DNA from: Anodontia alba
Lineage: Eukaryota; Mollusca; Bivalvia; Lucinida; Lucinidae
Length of the DNA: 64,000 nt
Direction: 5' to 3'
Assembly (NCBI GenBank): GCA_964016985.1
Contig: OZ024827.1
Span: forward strand, 58,095,643 to 58,159,642
Each line of letters opens with the position of its first letter. Positions within the stretch are counted from its first letter, which is position 1. Below the pieces are notes generated by a model. The model ran no database searches. It saw only the letters and a program-made list of their open reading frames with translations, and was not told where the DNA came from. Below, piece by piece: positions 20,814-34,995 of this stretch. The position numbers and the translations under genes are program-made.

Positions 20814-23800
20814 ATTTTAACTGCACAATACATTAACCTGTAGATAATGTGCTAGAATTTGAAGATAAGGAGGGAGGAGCTCTCCTATTCTAACATAAAT
20901 AATATAGAGAGTCCCTGTACTTCTAGATTAAGACTCAGGAAACTCTAAGGAATTAGATACATTCTATTTCTATATGTAATAGTAAGAATGATCTAGATTC
21001 AACAATAACATATCTTTAAGGTGTTAATACCTTATATGTTAATAGTAGACTCTAGAGGTTGCTAGGTCTCAAGCCTCAGAGGCCTAATTACTGGCCCCAC
21101 CTTTTCTTTTCTTTTTTTTTTTTTTTTTTTTTTTTTGTGGGGTAACAACAGTTGGCCCCAAAAAAGAATTAATGAGTCATTGAGACATAACCTCGATATT
21201 GCACTTCAAATGCAACCTCAAGAATACTGTTTGATAATATGTTTGAAACCGAACTTGTAGAACAGATGTCTAGAATAAGGAAATGTCTTCTCGGACGAGC
21301 TTCCTATAGATAACCAACATTTCTCGAGATTTTCATATAAATCCTAGACATGTAAAGATTATCTAATTAGTAAATAGTGTAAACTATTATAATTATGATC
21401 TAATTAGAATCTGATTAATTGGACTGATATGAGTGTTTCTAATAAGCAGTTCATAATCCTTAAATAACCATAAGGCTTTATAATTATTCCCTTTTTCATT
21501 TCAATGTAAAAAATGAATAATAATATGGGTAAATGATCTAATCCTTGCTGAATACCCAGTATATCCATTAATGATATCAAATATATGATTGATAATTTTA
21601 TCTATTGCTAGGCTAATTGTATTAAAGTATCTTAGTCCTAGCGATGATACTAGAAAGAGATTGTCTACTTCTGCAGATGAAGAATGACAACCTAAGTAAT
21701 TTAAATAAAACGCTTCTACCATAGGAGATTTAGGTAACGTTTCGTATCCATGACAAAATAAGAAAAGGAAAGACTGCTAACATCATCACGTAGAGTTTGG
21801 CAGACGTAATATTCTAAATAAGAATAAAGGCTGATAACATAGCGTACTGTAAAATAGCCTCCTAATTTAGCTTAAGATCTTACAATATCTATTGAGATCT
21901 AATTTACTTAGAAAGAACTGGCTAGAATCATTTCTATTACCAGGTCTAATTATTACATACCATGGATCTAATTCCAAAATAATTCTTATGAATATTATTA
22001 TTCAAATTCCGAGTCTGTTAATAATTGATTATGATAGAAAGAGAAGTAATTTCGATACAACTTCCCTCTATGAGATAGTATAATATAGGAAATTCTTACT
22101 CCATAAATGCTTTAAGCTTCCCTACTAATACGAGAATAGGGGAGTTTATTATGCAGCTTTAACTCATATAGTATAATTGATAAGTATAAATGTTGAGTCA
22201 AAATAATACTGATTTTAGTATCTCTGATAACGCTAAACATATAGGTTCAGAGACATAATTAACTATTCTGCACGAATATAACTGGAATAGTGAGATTATT
22301 TAATCATCAATAATATATATATAATAATAGAATATTCTTGTTATGAATAAATCGTTAAACGTAACTTATTTATTCAAGTAGAGTAATTTTATATTTTAAT
22401 AATCTATAAGATGTTCCATTTTATGGATAAATCATTCATCGTGGCCGTAAGATTATCCAAAGAAACTAGATATAATATAACTCCAAGGATTTTATATAAT
22501 GATGAACCATCAATTATAATATAATTTAGACTTGAATGTATAAATATTTTAAAACAAATTTCTTAATATTTGACACATCCTTAAATATCACGATTTTCTA
22601 TACTTGTATCGGATTTCAGGAAGGAAGGAGGAACTTTCAAGATCTATGTGTAGATCGGGAGAGTAATTACATTACAGCTGTGTTATAGACAGTTCTTAAC
22701 CCAAGAGTGAAAAATGTATTGTATAGTGTTCTTATTCATTAAAACTGTGTGTCATATTAGTTGAGGATAGATGTAATTTTATCTTCAACCAGAAATGTAA
22801 AGAATAGAAACTCATTATTTCTCTGTTCTAGGATTGAGAATGAGTTCTTTATCGACAGCGATTGTATCGAAGACAGTAATTGGAACCTAACGGATGTATT
22901 CTCCCTGAACTGAGCCGTAGGAGAGTATCCATGAAATAAACTGAAAGAGTGCCGGTAGCTTCACTTAACAAGTGCAGTAGCAAATGAATACTCCCGAGTA
23001 ATCAGACATAATCATTACACACTGGTCCAAGAAATTGCTTGTTTAAGAATGTGTGAATAAGATTTAAAACCTATAAAACGATACTTGAATAGGTCCACCT
23101 AACTATTAAAACAAGTTTAAATTATTATAATTAATGACAATATGAAGATAGATATATATATATCGGATCTTATATAATATCTCCAATTATTATCAACTAA
23201 TCTTTTAATGACCTATAAACATAAATGCCTGACGATAACGTCCATTTACAGTATAATTGTACAGCTTAAGGTACATCTTTAATAGTTTAATGAAAAACTA
23301 GGAAGATCTGACAGAAAGCGTAAGTAGGGAACTTCCTAATATGTAAAGCTTAATTGTATAAGAAATCCAATATAATTTATTGAGACGGTCCAGTCTTATG
23401 ATGATATCCATACGACTTGATTTAATTGTCTTTATATTCAATTTTAAATATCTATCATCGGGAATTGCAATGTTATATTTATGGAACAACATATCTGGGA
23501 GAGATCAAGATTTTCCAGATTTGTATCCTTTCCATTACTCGTTAACGGAACTTTATATTCTTTATAAAGAGAAGAACAACCGGTTCCTATTAACCGTAGA
23601 ATAGGTATGTAATTATTTTTGGTCCTAACATATCATAGAATAATGTAGAGGATTTTATTTTGTCATCGTTTCGTAAATATACTAACTTTCTCGCATTGTC
23701 CTAGCCATTGACGTACGACAATTGAATAACTGATTTATGACTTATAACTGCCATTGATGTTTAGAGGAGGTAAACTACTTGTTACGTTAATTCTCCTCTT

Positions 23801-24114
23801 AGAAAATTTCCTTTGTACTATACTTCAAGGAATATATATTAGATCTAAAATAATTGTTGGCTGTATAGGTTTCTAAACGGTCCCATTGCCAAATATTTCA
23901 TAAGCCAAACTCTATATTTTGGAATAAATTTGCAACTTCTTGAACTAAATTTATAGCTTAAGGCAATAATAATAATAACGTATTGAATTTATTAATGCCT
24001 TTACTGAGTATTTACCTACTCCAAGAGTCTGAACAAGACCTGATTGCCATGGACTCTTGTTATAGGTGTAAACAATAGAGGAAGTAGAGCTACTCGTAGC
24101 ATAATATTCCTCAA

Positions 24115-27100
24115 GAAAGGGCATCTTTCATTTCTGCCCACGCATGGATTTTTCTGAAACTTTGTATAATAATAACTAGGCATATGCAACCTATGAAAAT
24201 GTGCTTATTAAATTATATAATAAAAAGTTGGACTCAGGACGCAACCATGACTCACTTCCCCCATGAGCTGACACCTGTCTCCAAATAAGTATGTCATACA
24301 TCTTAAGTTTAATTTAGTTTTAAGATTTTTGCGCTGTGCTGACTGGTGAACACCATAGTAATTCTATTGGTACCACAAAACATTTATATTTAATTAAAGT
24401 TAACATTTTCTGATAAATTGATTATAAAAAATCTGAAATTTTTACCAAAAAATGAAAAAAATATCAAAATTAAACTTTCAAAATTAATACGTTATAGTCT
24501 TTGTCAAGATTTCATACTACCAGGAAAATTTGCTACATATATCCTCTATAGCTGTGCCAAATTTCATAAAAAATCAAAACCGGTAACATTGTCATTTTAG
24601 GCCTTGAATGGATATAGGTCGATTTTTACAAAATTGACTATTTTGTTACATTCATAAAAAAACGGTAGAGAAAGGCAGCATTATCAAACACTTCTAACAT
24701 TTAACAAATCAAAGAGAGTTTAGACAACTCGGAATGAATATATCTTGGGCTACCCATTAAATTTTCATGACTTTCTATTACTTGCCTTCTATTTATATGG
24801 ACTCTGACTAACCAACTATTACAAATGTAGACAGCATAACAAATTAAATCTAAAGAAATTCTAATTAACAAATTAGGCTTAACAAAATCTTACGCTTTAA
24901 TTCATGTCAGCAAATCATTGAGCATTTTGTATAATTACTTCCCAAAAGCATAAAACTAAAATAGGTGTAACACAGGGGTATCCATTCTCACCATTACAAA
25001 AATAGGCATAAAACAAGGAGATCCATAATCTCCATTGTCATATTAAGAAGATGTGCAAACGTACTACTGCAAGTAGTTGTTGCTTGTTTGTTTGTTTGTT
25101 TGTTTTGAAGAAGGATTTGCATCCCCATCAACAGATTTTAGGATTTTTGGAGATTTGCTTCTGGACTGGTGAACTCTAACCAAACTAAGAACGCTTGGAA
25201 AGAAAATAATACCTATAGACTTAACTTCTGATATATCTATAGCTTGCTTGCAAGCCTATATTGTATTTTAAAATTATGACCATTGGATTTCTTGTCCTGT
25301 AACATGTTCAAATGTGTCACTTCAATCGGTATTTCCTCCGATCGAATTGACACTGACACTGGAGTTTTTCTCTTTGTTTCAACAGTTATCTTTGATGACA
25401 GCAGCACAGAATACTGTTTATGTGGTCTTAACTTCTGCTATCAAAAAAGCAGATCTATCCTTTCTTCCTCACAGTAAGCATATATGAAATTGTTTCTGTT
25501 CTACATAAGTTCTATTCTAGTGCACATAGTTTGACTTAAACAACAAATTGGTGTTCTGTAGTTCTTCATGTTAAAGCTTTAAGATTTTTCCAAAGATTGT
25601 ATGTCATTCATATTTTAGTCATTTGCCTAAGGACTTCCATACTAGTTTGAAACTCCACCATATGTTAATTAACATAGGAGTTTAAAACAGCTAACTTGTG
25701 TGGTCTTAATGTGAATCTAAAGGATGTATTGAAGAGTTTTTTTAACAGTTTTCATTCATTTGGTTGCTGGCAGTTCTATGGTATTTAATTAATTCTATTT
25801 TCACCTTGTCTCTGTTTTTTTTTTTTGTGTTGTAATACGTTTTGAAAGGAGGCTTTTAGTATTCAAGTTTTGTTTTAGTTCTTATACAAATTCTTTCTTC
25901 CATTGAATATTTTAGCTGAATATAATTTCATTCTTCTTAATACCAACTGCTCTTACTTTCTTTGTTGTTCTTCGCTGATCATGTTTCTGAAAAGTTATTC
26001 TTTCATTTTAGAAAGAGTACTAAAGTATTTGTTCAGCAAGTGCACAGATCTTACCTAAAGAAACAGTACTAAGCTTGCATGTGTCCATGTGACACAGACT
26101 TTAGTTGTTCATTACTGATTGTATTTAAGCTGTAGTGTTTTTTTTTTTCAAATATTGAGTGTCATCGTGTGTGTTTTGTACCAGCTGTGAAATCTTCTGC
26201 TGTGGTTTTGACAATATTGTGCTTTTTTGTATTTACTGAGCGTGAACAAGTAGTTGAAGTATGGCCTGTTTATATCAATTCTTTTTGTTACTCTGTTATT
26301 TTTGAGGCATTTATCCAGTTTACACCAAAGTTTATAGTTGATTTTTGGACAAGAAGTCCACATTGTTGTATTTACTTAAAGTGATCTAGTAGTCACATTG
26401 TATTTTTGAGGCATCTATCCAATGTGTAGGCACAAAAAGGAATTCAACATAGATCTAAATACACATGAAGTGTATCAGTTAAATAATGAATGCGGTTAGC
26501 CATTTAAAAGAAATACCAGTTTTGTTTTTCAGAACCAATAAATATTTAGATCTAAACTAGGTAAGGTCGTAGTACCAAAGCATTCATCCAAACTCATAAA
26601 TCCATTGAAGAGTGACAATTCTGAATGTTGAAATCAATAGACATGGACCCTGAAGATTTTAATCAGGTGTCCTAGGATAGTAATCATTACTTGGTAAGCA
26701 AGTTGTGCCCACCATGCCTATTTGCCTGAACGAGTAACTTTAAAGCTAGACCCAGGTTTCATAATCATCATGATCAGTTACAAGACTGTTATCTGCTTTT
26801 TATTATCTGATAAATACTTCCACAGTCAAGTATTTGAAGTGGAATCCTATACATACAGATACAGAGAACTTGGACTTTAGTGTCTGCATGGTCCAGATCA
26901 TGTAAACGAAAAGTTTTTTTTTTTGGACATGGTGTTCAACAAGGTGCAATTCAGTCAGCTGGTTATAAATGAATATGTACAATTATGGTATCAGCTTCTT
27001 ATACAAATCATACTATATCATGGTATTCCAAATTGAAAGCTATTGGTAAGTTGACTTTACACAATACTACTTATACATGAGTATTGGGTAATTTCATATT

Positions 27101-27660
27101 TTGCCGACTCAGGACTATATGTATTCAGGCTGTTCAAACAACATGTTATCGGTCTTCAATTTTTATGAAATTTCATGTGTTTATTCCTAATACATATGGA
27201 AATTTTTAATGCTGAAATGGTGTCTTGACAAGAATCGGAACATGGTTAAATTGCAGATAATATCTGGATGAATACATAACCTGCAGCTGAAATATGGGGC
27301 TACCGTTCAACTTACGTTATTGCTCCAACACTATTGCTAAGTACATGAAGCCATCCACAGTGTCAAAACATGTACTTATGCTGGCCTTAATTAATAAAAC
27401 ATTCCAGCATCTGAAAAATGAAATCCTGTTTACTGTACGAAGGTTAATATTAGGGCACCCCCTGATTTGGTAGTGGCCGCATACAAAACACCATAAATTT
27501 ACAACGGAACTACATTTAAAAGCCAATGCCTCATAGTCATCAGTGTTATACCCTAGGCAACCTCTGTGCAGAATTTCATCGAATTCCAAGCGTGGGCAGA
27601 AACCAATGTAAATTTCCTATACCGTGTAAGAGCCCCTTTGCTTTATATCCGACTTAAGGA
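24115..27660. mobile_element. 3.5-kb insertion in E1 with imperfect inverted ends
   Basis: E2 (near 39010) and E3 (near 50480) lack this segment, so it is a later insertion. The left end reads AAAGGGCATC and the right end reads GAGCCCCTTT. Further in, TTTCTGCCCACGCATGGA (left) and its inverse near 27580-27600 are matched. It contains fragments resembling reverse transcriptase but no intact ORF. A minus-strand ORF at 27317-27589 (90 codons) near the right end is unassigned. The class is undetermined: inverted ends suggest a DNA transposon, while the RT remnants may be a passenger or an unrelated older insertion. Confidence 0.5.
24961..25043 (+). pseudogene. Possible reverse-transcriptase motif fragment, duplicated
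   Basis: Two adjacent stretches of about 41 bp translate to GVTQGYPFSP (24964-24993) and GIKQGDP-stop-SPLSY (25005-25043). These resemble the conserved GxxQGxPxSPxxF segment of LINE-type reverse transcriptases. They are in different frames, so they look like a degenerate tandem duplication. A weaker HGVQQGAIQS phrase lies near 26930. No YADD-type motif was found. This is motif resemblance only. Confidence 0.3.
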
Positions 27661-28799
27661 TTATAATTAATGTAGACCTATACTATATGTAGATTAGGTC
27701 TGACTATTTATCAGCTGTATGGTTTTCTATCGTTACAATAGCCAATGTGTTAATTTATTATTCTCAGAAGATGTAATCTTTATTGTAAGTTCTTAATCTG
27801 AGAACTGAATTACCTGGAACATTTCTCGCGTAGATTAAAATGTTCCAGAATTTAAGTAAGGCAAACTAAAAAGGAAGTATCGAATAAAAATATGCCTTAA
27901 TATATAAATATTTTATTAACGATTTACTTTATTCCAGATTCTGGACAGGACACGACTGACCTAAACTCTTTAAACAGATATTAATAATTGTCAACGGATA
28001 AATTTAATATGGGACTAATAATATAATTTACTGGCTATTTCCCATATTCAATGAAATAGAATATGTACCTCTACTAGACTTCTATACTCATCCTTGTAAT
28101 CTAGAGAGGATGTTTGATTAAATTAACTCTTTATTCATATAATACATACTCAAGTCAAGTTTATATCATTTGGTGAGTATGTTTATCCAAGACTATCCCA
28201 TGTCATTCTGGATAGTTGGAATTATTTCTAATTATCTTATATATCTGATATATAGGAAAATTATCAGGAAATTAGCGCAATCGTAATAGTTTAATTCCTG
28301 ATAATTGAAGCATCATTTATCTTATTTGTAGACTGTCCTTCGTTTAGATCTATGATACCTTTTATGGTAATAATATTAAAGAAAAGAAGAGATGATCAGA
28401 TACTTCTTTCTTATACCTATACTGATTTCTTTGTCTCTGTGCTGTTGTCTACCGAGAACAAAGAAAGACTGAGGAAGAAAGTATAGCTCTGACGATATTT
28501 TCCTTCTTCGTATAATGTAAAACAAAATTATGAAGCTCACCCTTTGCAGTGAAGCCTAATGAGGTGAGGATCCATAAAGCGTTAGTCTCTTTCAAAACGT
28601 ATTAAAGAGGAGCATATTTATATTTTTAAAGTAAATCTGATTCAATTATAATTAGAAATATCTAGGATTCTGAGTCTATTTGATAATGACTGGACAGAAT
28701 TCCTTGATATAACTGTCTACCAGGTATTCTAACCAAACGTTGTCATTTAATGATCTGTACTTATTAATTTGACTCATCTCTGATACTCTGTAGTAAAAA

Positions 28800-29215
28800 C
28801 TAGTTGCCTGGAGACTAGTGACTATTATCTAGTCATTAATAACCCAGCATAATGACTGGTACCTCGATGATCGACAACTGGTACCCAGTTACTGGTGATT
28901 AAATGCCCGGTGATTTTGCCTGGTGAACGGTGACTGGCTGCCCAGTGACCGGTGACTGGTGATAGATGACCGGTGATTTTATCCAGGCACGATGCCCGGT
29001 AATATTTGCCTGGTGATTTTGACCGGTGACCGGATGACCGGTGACTGGTGATAGATGACCAGTGATTTTATCCAGTGCCTGGATGACCGGTGACTGGTTG
29101 ACTGGTGACCAGTCATTATATGACCGGTGATTTTACCTGGTGCCTGGATGACCATTGACTGGTGACTGCTGCCTGGTGAAGCTGATGAAGAATGTCCGGT
29201 GACTGGTGCCTGGTG
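28800..29215. repeat. GGTGACTGG/TGACCGG variable tandem repeat of E1
   Basis: Interspersed CCGGTGAC, TGACTGGTGA and GATGACCGGTGA words with no fixed period longer than about 13-16 bp. Counterparts are at 41690-42099 plus 46161-46410 in E2 and near 51430-51478 in E3, so it is an internal VNTR of the element. Confidence 0.8.
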
Positions 29216-29449
29216 GACATAGACTTTATTGAGTACTTATAGCACCCATTGTGACCCAGATGGGTCCTACCCCTGGCAGTATAGCCCTGTGGGTGGTGTC
29301 CCATCAGTAAAGAATTGTCGTAAAACCCAAAAGGGTTGTCAAGTTCTTTACTAATCAGCTTCTCCACCATAGAAATCTTCAGCCAACTCGTAGTTATCTG
29401 CAAGATACAAATAGTAGTCCAGTTATTACAGATCGCATCAACAAATAAC
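29211..29449 (-). pseudogene. Possible terminal exon and poly(A) signal carried by E (copy 1)
   Basis: On the minus strand TTTCTTTCTGTTCCAG precedes GTTATTTG and an NNWTT coding-like stretch, and AATAAA lies downstream (29225-29230). The same acceptor, tail and AATAAA occur in E2 at 46411-46635. Relative to E2, E1 carries small indels that shift the frame before the shared TAG. Confidence 0.3.
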
Positions 29450-29966
29450 CTGGAACAGAAAGAAAAAGTTAAATACTTGAGGTATAAAGCACTACTTCCA
29501 AACCGAACTGAACCGAACACGAACGTTGTGCCTATAAATACGAGTCGCGAAAACGTATGACGCAATTTGACAATCAGAGTCGCAAAAACGTATGATGCAA
29601 TTTGACAATCAACAATAACAAGAAATCAAAATTCGATTAAAAGAAAGTAATAAGATTTTCCGTGAAAGGTATGAGAAAGGAACACAAGAAAGAGAAAGAT
29701 TAAGACAGATACCCGGGGATTAAGAAATAAAATACTGATTTCTTTCACCGACAAACAAATCCTTTGTTTACTTTCTTGTCCACAGAAAAGAAACTGACAC
29801 TTGATCAATTGAGCGGGAAGAGTTACATCAGACAGGAAACTGCCTAAGGGACCTTCTGGATTAAGACTCCTTTAGACGACTGAACTGTCGTTTTTTCTGT
29901 GGAAGGTGTGAAATACAGAATAGAATAGCACATTATCTATAGGTTAATGTATTGTGCAGTTAAAAT

Positions 29967-30009
29967 AAGCCCCGCCCCCTGGCAGCCATGTTTTTTGACA
30001 AATCAAAAT
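29967..30009 (+). repeat. Satellite remnant between E1 and E2
   Basis: AAGCCCCGCCCCCTGGCAGC through GACAAATCAAAAT is one part of the 166-bp unit seen at 19050-20498, in register with the GGGAAAAT left of E1. It shows that E1 and E2 landed 43 bp apart in the same satellite unit, each at an AAAAT. Confidence 0.85.
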
Positions 30010-30317
30010 GAAGTTTTTAAAAGTAAAACATATTTTAACTATCAATACGTAACCTATAGATAATGTGCTATTCTACTCTGTTTTCACAATTTCCACAGAA
30101 AAAACGACCTTTCAGTCATAGTCTTAATCCAGAAGGTCCCTTAGGCAGTTACCTGTGTGATGTAACTCTTCCCGCTTAATTGATCACGTGAGTTTCCTTG
30201 ATATGTAGAACAATAGACACAATTAGGAGAGAGAAGAGCGGGAGGGAGGAGGGATCATTTTAATTATCTATAGGTTAAGTATTGATAGTTAAAATATGTT
30301 TTACTTTTAAAAACTTC
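30010..30317. repeat. Palindromic left-end module of E2
   Basis: It has the same organisation as 20504-20813, with better-preserved arms: AAAACATATTTTAACTATCA pairs with TGATAGTTAAAATATGTTTT. Confidence 0.85.
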
Positions 30318-30438
30318 ATTTTAACTGCACAATACATTTACCTATAAATAATGTGCTAGAATTTGTAGAATTGGAGGGAGGTGCTCTCCTAATTCTAACA
30401 AAAAATAAATTGAATCCCACAACTTCTGGGTTAAGACT

Positions 30439-30713
30439 CAGGAAACTCTAAGGAATCAGATACATTCTAACTCTTTATGTAACAGTAAGAATGGTCTAGC
30501 TTCACATATATAACATATTCTTAAGGTGTTAGGGTCTTATTACCTTGTATGTTAATAGCAAACTCTAGGGGATACCAGGAAACTCTAAGGAATCAGATAC
30601 ATTCTAACTCTTTATGTAACAGTAAGAATGGTCTAGCTTCACATATATAACATATTCTTAAGGTGTTAGGGTCTTATTACCTTGTATGTTAATAGCAAAC
30701 TCTAGGGGATACC
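30439..30713. repeat. Near-perfect 137-bp tandem duplication
   Basis: CAGGAAACTCTAAGGAATC starts at 30439 and again at 30576. The two units appear identical over their length, through CTCTAGGGGATAC. E1 and E3 have a single unit, so the duplication is recent. Confidence 0.9.
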
Positions 30714-33700
30714 AGCCCTTAAGCCTCAGAGATCTAATTATTGCCCCCCCCCCCCCCCTTTCTTTTTTGGGAAATAACTGTTGATCCCAAAAAAGAATGA
30801 AGAGTCAATGAGACATAACCGCAATATTCATTTCAAATGCAAGCTCGAGAATATTGTTAGATAGTATGTTCGAAACGGAACTTGTCAAAAGAAGTCTAGA
30901 CAGTAAGCTGTCTATATTAGAGGCACAAAAATAAATGAGGAAATGTCTTTTCGGTCAAGTTTCCTATAGATAACGTACATATCTTGAGATTTTCGGATAA
31001 ATTCTAGACATGTAAAGATTATCTAATTGTAATAGTCTAAGCTAATATAATTATGATCTAATTAGAGTCTGTTTAATGGGAGTGATAGGACCGTTTCCGA
31101 TAAACAGACCATGAACTTGAGATAACCATAATGTTGTATAATTATTCCCTTTTTATTTCGAAAAAAAAAAAGGGGGGGGGGGTGGAGATAATAAATTGTG
31201 TAGATGGAGTAGTCTTAACCGAATTTCAGTTATCCATCAGGGAATCAAATGAATATGCATACTTTATGGTTTAAACTATTGCTAGACTAATTGCATTAAC
31301 GAATTTTTTGTCTAGGCAAAGAGAAAATACGAAGGTTGCCTAAATAAGGAGAAGAAAGACAACCCAAGTCATTTAATAAACTCTTTGTCATAGGACATAT
31401 CAAAAGCGTTTCATGTCCTGGACAAATTAAGAAAGGAAGAGACTGCTAACATCATACGTAGAGTTAGGCAGACTTATATAAGAGAGAAGAATAAAAGCTG
31501 ATAACAGTAGACTGTAAGACAGCCTTCATATTTGGCTTAAAAACTTGCCATATTGTTGAGATTAAGCAATAGGAGATAACTGGATAGAATCTTTTCTATT
31601 GCCAGAAATAGAATACCATGAAACTACTCCAAAGTATATAATCATGGTATGCAAGCAATAATTTAATATCCACTTTGTAATGACAAATCAGAATGTTCCG
31701 ACAAAGAGAAAAAGGCTCTAGAAAAGAATGTAATCGGGCGACAGACATTCTCTGGAAATATTATTCAATAATACTGATTTTATTATCTCTGATAACACTA
31801 AACTTATACGTTCAGAGATAGAGTTACTATTCTGTACGCATATCTAAGAATAGTGAGAATAGATATTAAAACACCAAATTAAAATTATACTGCAGGGCAA
31901 ATTCCTGCTATGAATAAATTGTTAAGCGTAACCATTTTATTCAGGCAAGGAATAACTCTACATTTAACATTTTATAAAGAGTATAATGGATAAGTCCTTC
32001 ATTGTAACTGAAAGATTGTCCAAGAAAAATAGAGATAAAATGACTGCCCGGAATTTTATAGATAAATGTTCAATAAAACTTTAGAACTGAATATTTATAG
32101 TGTAAAAAGCAATTCTAAATAATTGATAATTCCTGAAATACGCAATTTTGTGCTCGTATTGAAATTCGGGAAGAAATATATATATACTCTCGAGATCTAT
32201 GCGTAAACCACAGAGAGTGTTAATTCACAGTTGTGTTATCAACGATTCCTAATGCGAGGTTTAAACATGTATTAATTTGAAGTCATATAGGTTTAAGATA
32301 TAATTCGTTCCATCTTTAACCAAATATGCAAGAACAACCAATCATTATTTCTGTATTCAAAGATAGAAAAATGAGTTCCTAGTCATCAAAAATTGCATGG
32401 TTGAATTAAAAAGTAATGGGAACTGAATGGATGTGTCTCCTTGAACTGAATCGTAGGATAGTATCCATTCTAAAAACTAAGCTTGTCTTTAGCTTAGCTT
32501 AACAAGTGCAGTGTTGAAAATACTACCAAGTATTCATATAGTCGTTACGCACTAGATACTGAAAATTGCTGTTTGAATTGTTTAGGAAAGATTTATACAT
32601 GCAACGTAATGTGAAAAATCCATAGTGTTAGTAAAATTTAGACCTTGGACGTAGCGAGAAAGGTCAATCTAAACATAAAAAAGCAATTTTAGCATGATAA
32701 TTAATGAAGATAGATATATATATATATATATATCGGTCATTATATATTATCTCCAAATATTGTCAAATAATCTTAATGGCTTAAAGCATAAACGCTAAGC
32801 GAAAGTCCATTTACCGAATGTATAATCAGACAACTTTCGGTATGTTCGAAATCGTATCACAAAATAGTAAGATCTGACCGGAAACGTAGGTGCAGGATTT
32901 ACTACGTTGTGAAGTTTATATAAACAAACTCTATATTATACATTGAGACAGTGCATTTCATGAGCCATCGAAACGTCTTGAAATGACTATCGTATCTAAA
33001 GTATAATTATCCAGCTTCGGAAATTAAGATTTATTTATATAGGACCTTTATCTTGAAGCAAACGGGATCGAGGGCGTGCCAATAAATAACCAGCCTATCC
33101 CATTTCCAATGGACCGAGACGGTCACGATTTTCATGCTTTGTTTCAATATATGTTTTATACATGGGTACAAAATTGCACGCAGTCATTCTCTAATAAGAT
33201 ACTGAATGTCAAACATGGCTAGTGATGCAAAGGCATGCTTTTCATCTAAAGTTGAGTACCGTGCTGTAATTCGGTACTTGTATTTAAAAGGTAAAACAGG
33301 CAAGAAAATACACGGCGAGTTAGCCGATGTTTATGGGTCTTCTGCACCATCTTATGCTCAGGTTAAATTCTGGGTAGGGGAATTCAAATGCGTAGAACGT
33401 CTTTAGAAGATGAAGCCAGGTCTGGACGCCCACCGGATGCCACCGACAAAGAAATGTGTAAGAAAGTTTGGGATCTGGTATACTCTGATAGGCGAATTCA
33501 GGTGGAAGAAATAGCGCAGGCATTAGGCATTTCACATGGTAGCATTTCAACAATCTTACATGATCGTTTAGGTATGCGCAAGCTAACAGCCCGTTGGGTC
33601 CCCAAATCCCTTAGCGATGAGCAAATGGCAACCAGAGCATCAGTATGCAGCGCCTTGTTGAAGCAGTTTAGGTCAAAAGATGATTTTCTTTTGCATCTGG

Positions 33701-34960
33701 TGACTGTAGATGAGACTTGGGTTCATTGTTATGAGCCAGAGAATAAAGCTCAGAGTTGTCAGTGGGTAGGGCCTGGGTCCCCGGGGCCAAAGAAGTTCAA
33801 GACGCAACCATCTGCTGGCAAGGTGATGGCCACAGTATTTTGGGACGCAAAAGGCGTTATTATGTTGGACTTTTTACCCAAGAGAAGTACAGTAACTGGA
33901 GTGTACTATGCAAACTTGTTAATCCAGCTGAGAACCGCTATCCGTGAAAAATGCTGAGGTAAACTCTCTAAAGGTGTTTTGCTGCAACAGGACAACGCGA
34001 GAGTCCACACTTGCAAAGTTGCAATGGATGCTGTAGAGCGAAATGGGTATGAATTAATACCACATCCTGCCTATTCGCCTGACCTAGCTGCTAGCGACTT
34101 CTTCCTATTCCCAAACTTGAAAAAGGATATCCGTGGACTTCACGGCTCACACTAATGTCCGGGATGTTCGGGATGTAATGTCCGGGATGTATGGGGTGGT
34201 GGTGTGTTGCACTCAATATCTCTGCTGGTAGTGGTCAGAATTTAATAAAGTTGGTATCATTGGAAAATTTAAGCTCCATTCTAAATGATAATTAAAAAAT
34301 ATTTTTCAATTTTAATCCCCTTAAAGCCGATTTTGGACTTTGAAATGTCCGTGATGTTCCAGATGCAATGTCCGGGATGTATGGGTAGTGGTGCATTGTC
34401 CTTAATATCTCAACTAATAATAAACAGAATTTAATGAAATATGTATTATTTGAATGTTAAAGCTCTATTCTAAAAGAAAATTAAAAAAAAACATTTTTAT
34501 TTTATACCCTCTTGCAGTCCGTTTTTGACTTTAAAATGTCCGGGATGTCTATTTCGGACTTTAAAATGTACGGAATGATGCCAGGTGTTAAGTGGGATTG
34601 ACATTTTTCTTTAATAACATTCGTAAATGTAGTCTTTTATGTATCAACATTAACTTGTAACTACAGACTTATAAAAATGTTAAATTTGTAAAACAAAAAT
34701 TTGAACATATATGATGATTTCAAGCGTTTGGTATATGTCCGGGATCATTCAGGATCACAATAATGTTGCAGAGGTAAAACAAAAAAAGTGATATAAAATG
34801 CTATATGGTATGTTCAATTAGAAAAATTGGATATTTATTTATTTATTTATTTATTTATTCTCTAAAACATAGATTGTGGGTACGAGTAGTTTTTTTCTTT
34901 TTTCTTGAGTGTGCGGACAGTCTCAAAAACTGCACCCAAAAAAGTAAATAAAGTTTTCAG

Positions 34961-34995
<35 letters not shown>

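Larger units (their letters stand above)
20504..29961 (+). mobile_element. Large AT-rich element E, copy 1
   Basis: The left end GAAGTTTTTAAAAGTAAAAC is preceded by AAAAT (20499-20503). The right end TGTATTGTGCAGTT is followed by AAAAT (29962-29966). The flanks are the two halves of a 166-bp satellite unit (GGGAAAAT and AAGCCCC), so insertion is precise with a 5-bp AAAAT duplication. About 200 bp near the right end is present inverted near the left end. E2 and E3 are colinear with it throughout (for example AAACTCTAAGGAATYAGATA, and TATCGG...ATCTCC near 23160, 32730 and 49590). Without the 24115-27660 insertion the element is about 5.9 kb. No ORF longer than about 90 codons is shared between copies, and no transposase was recognised. 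Confidence 0.7.

Noticed and set aside
20504..29961. Element E as an LTR retrotransposon or a Polinton
   Set aside because: Its terminal sequences are inverted, not direct; it has no RT, integrase, polymerase B or capsid signal, and the flank is 5 bp, not the 6 bp of Polintons. I leave the class open.
33069..33070. Clean TA target duplication for the split mariner
   Set aside because: The right flank is TA but the left is AT; the left boundary may have mutated, so no duplication is claimed.
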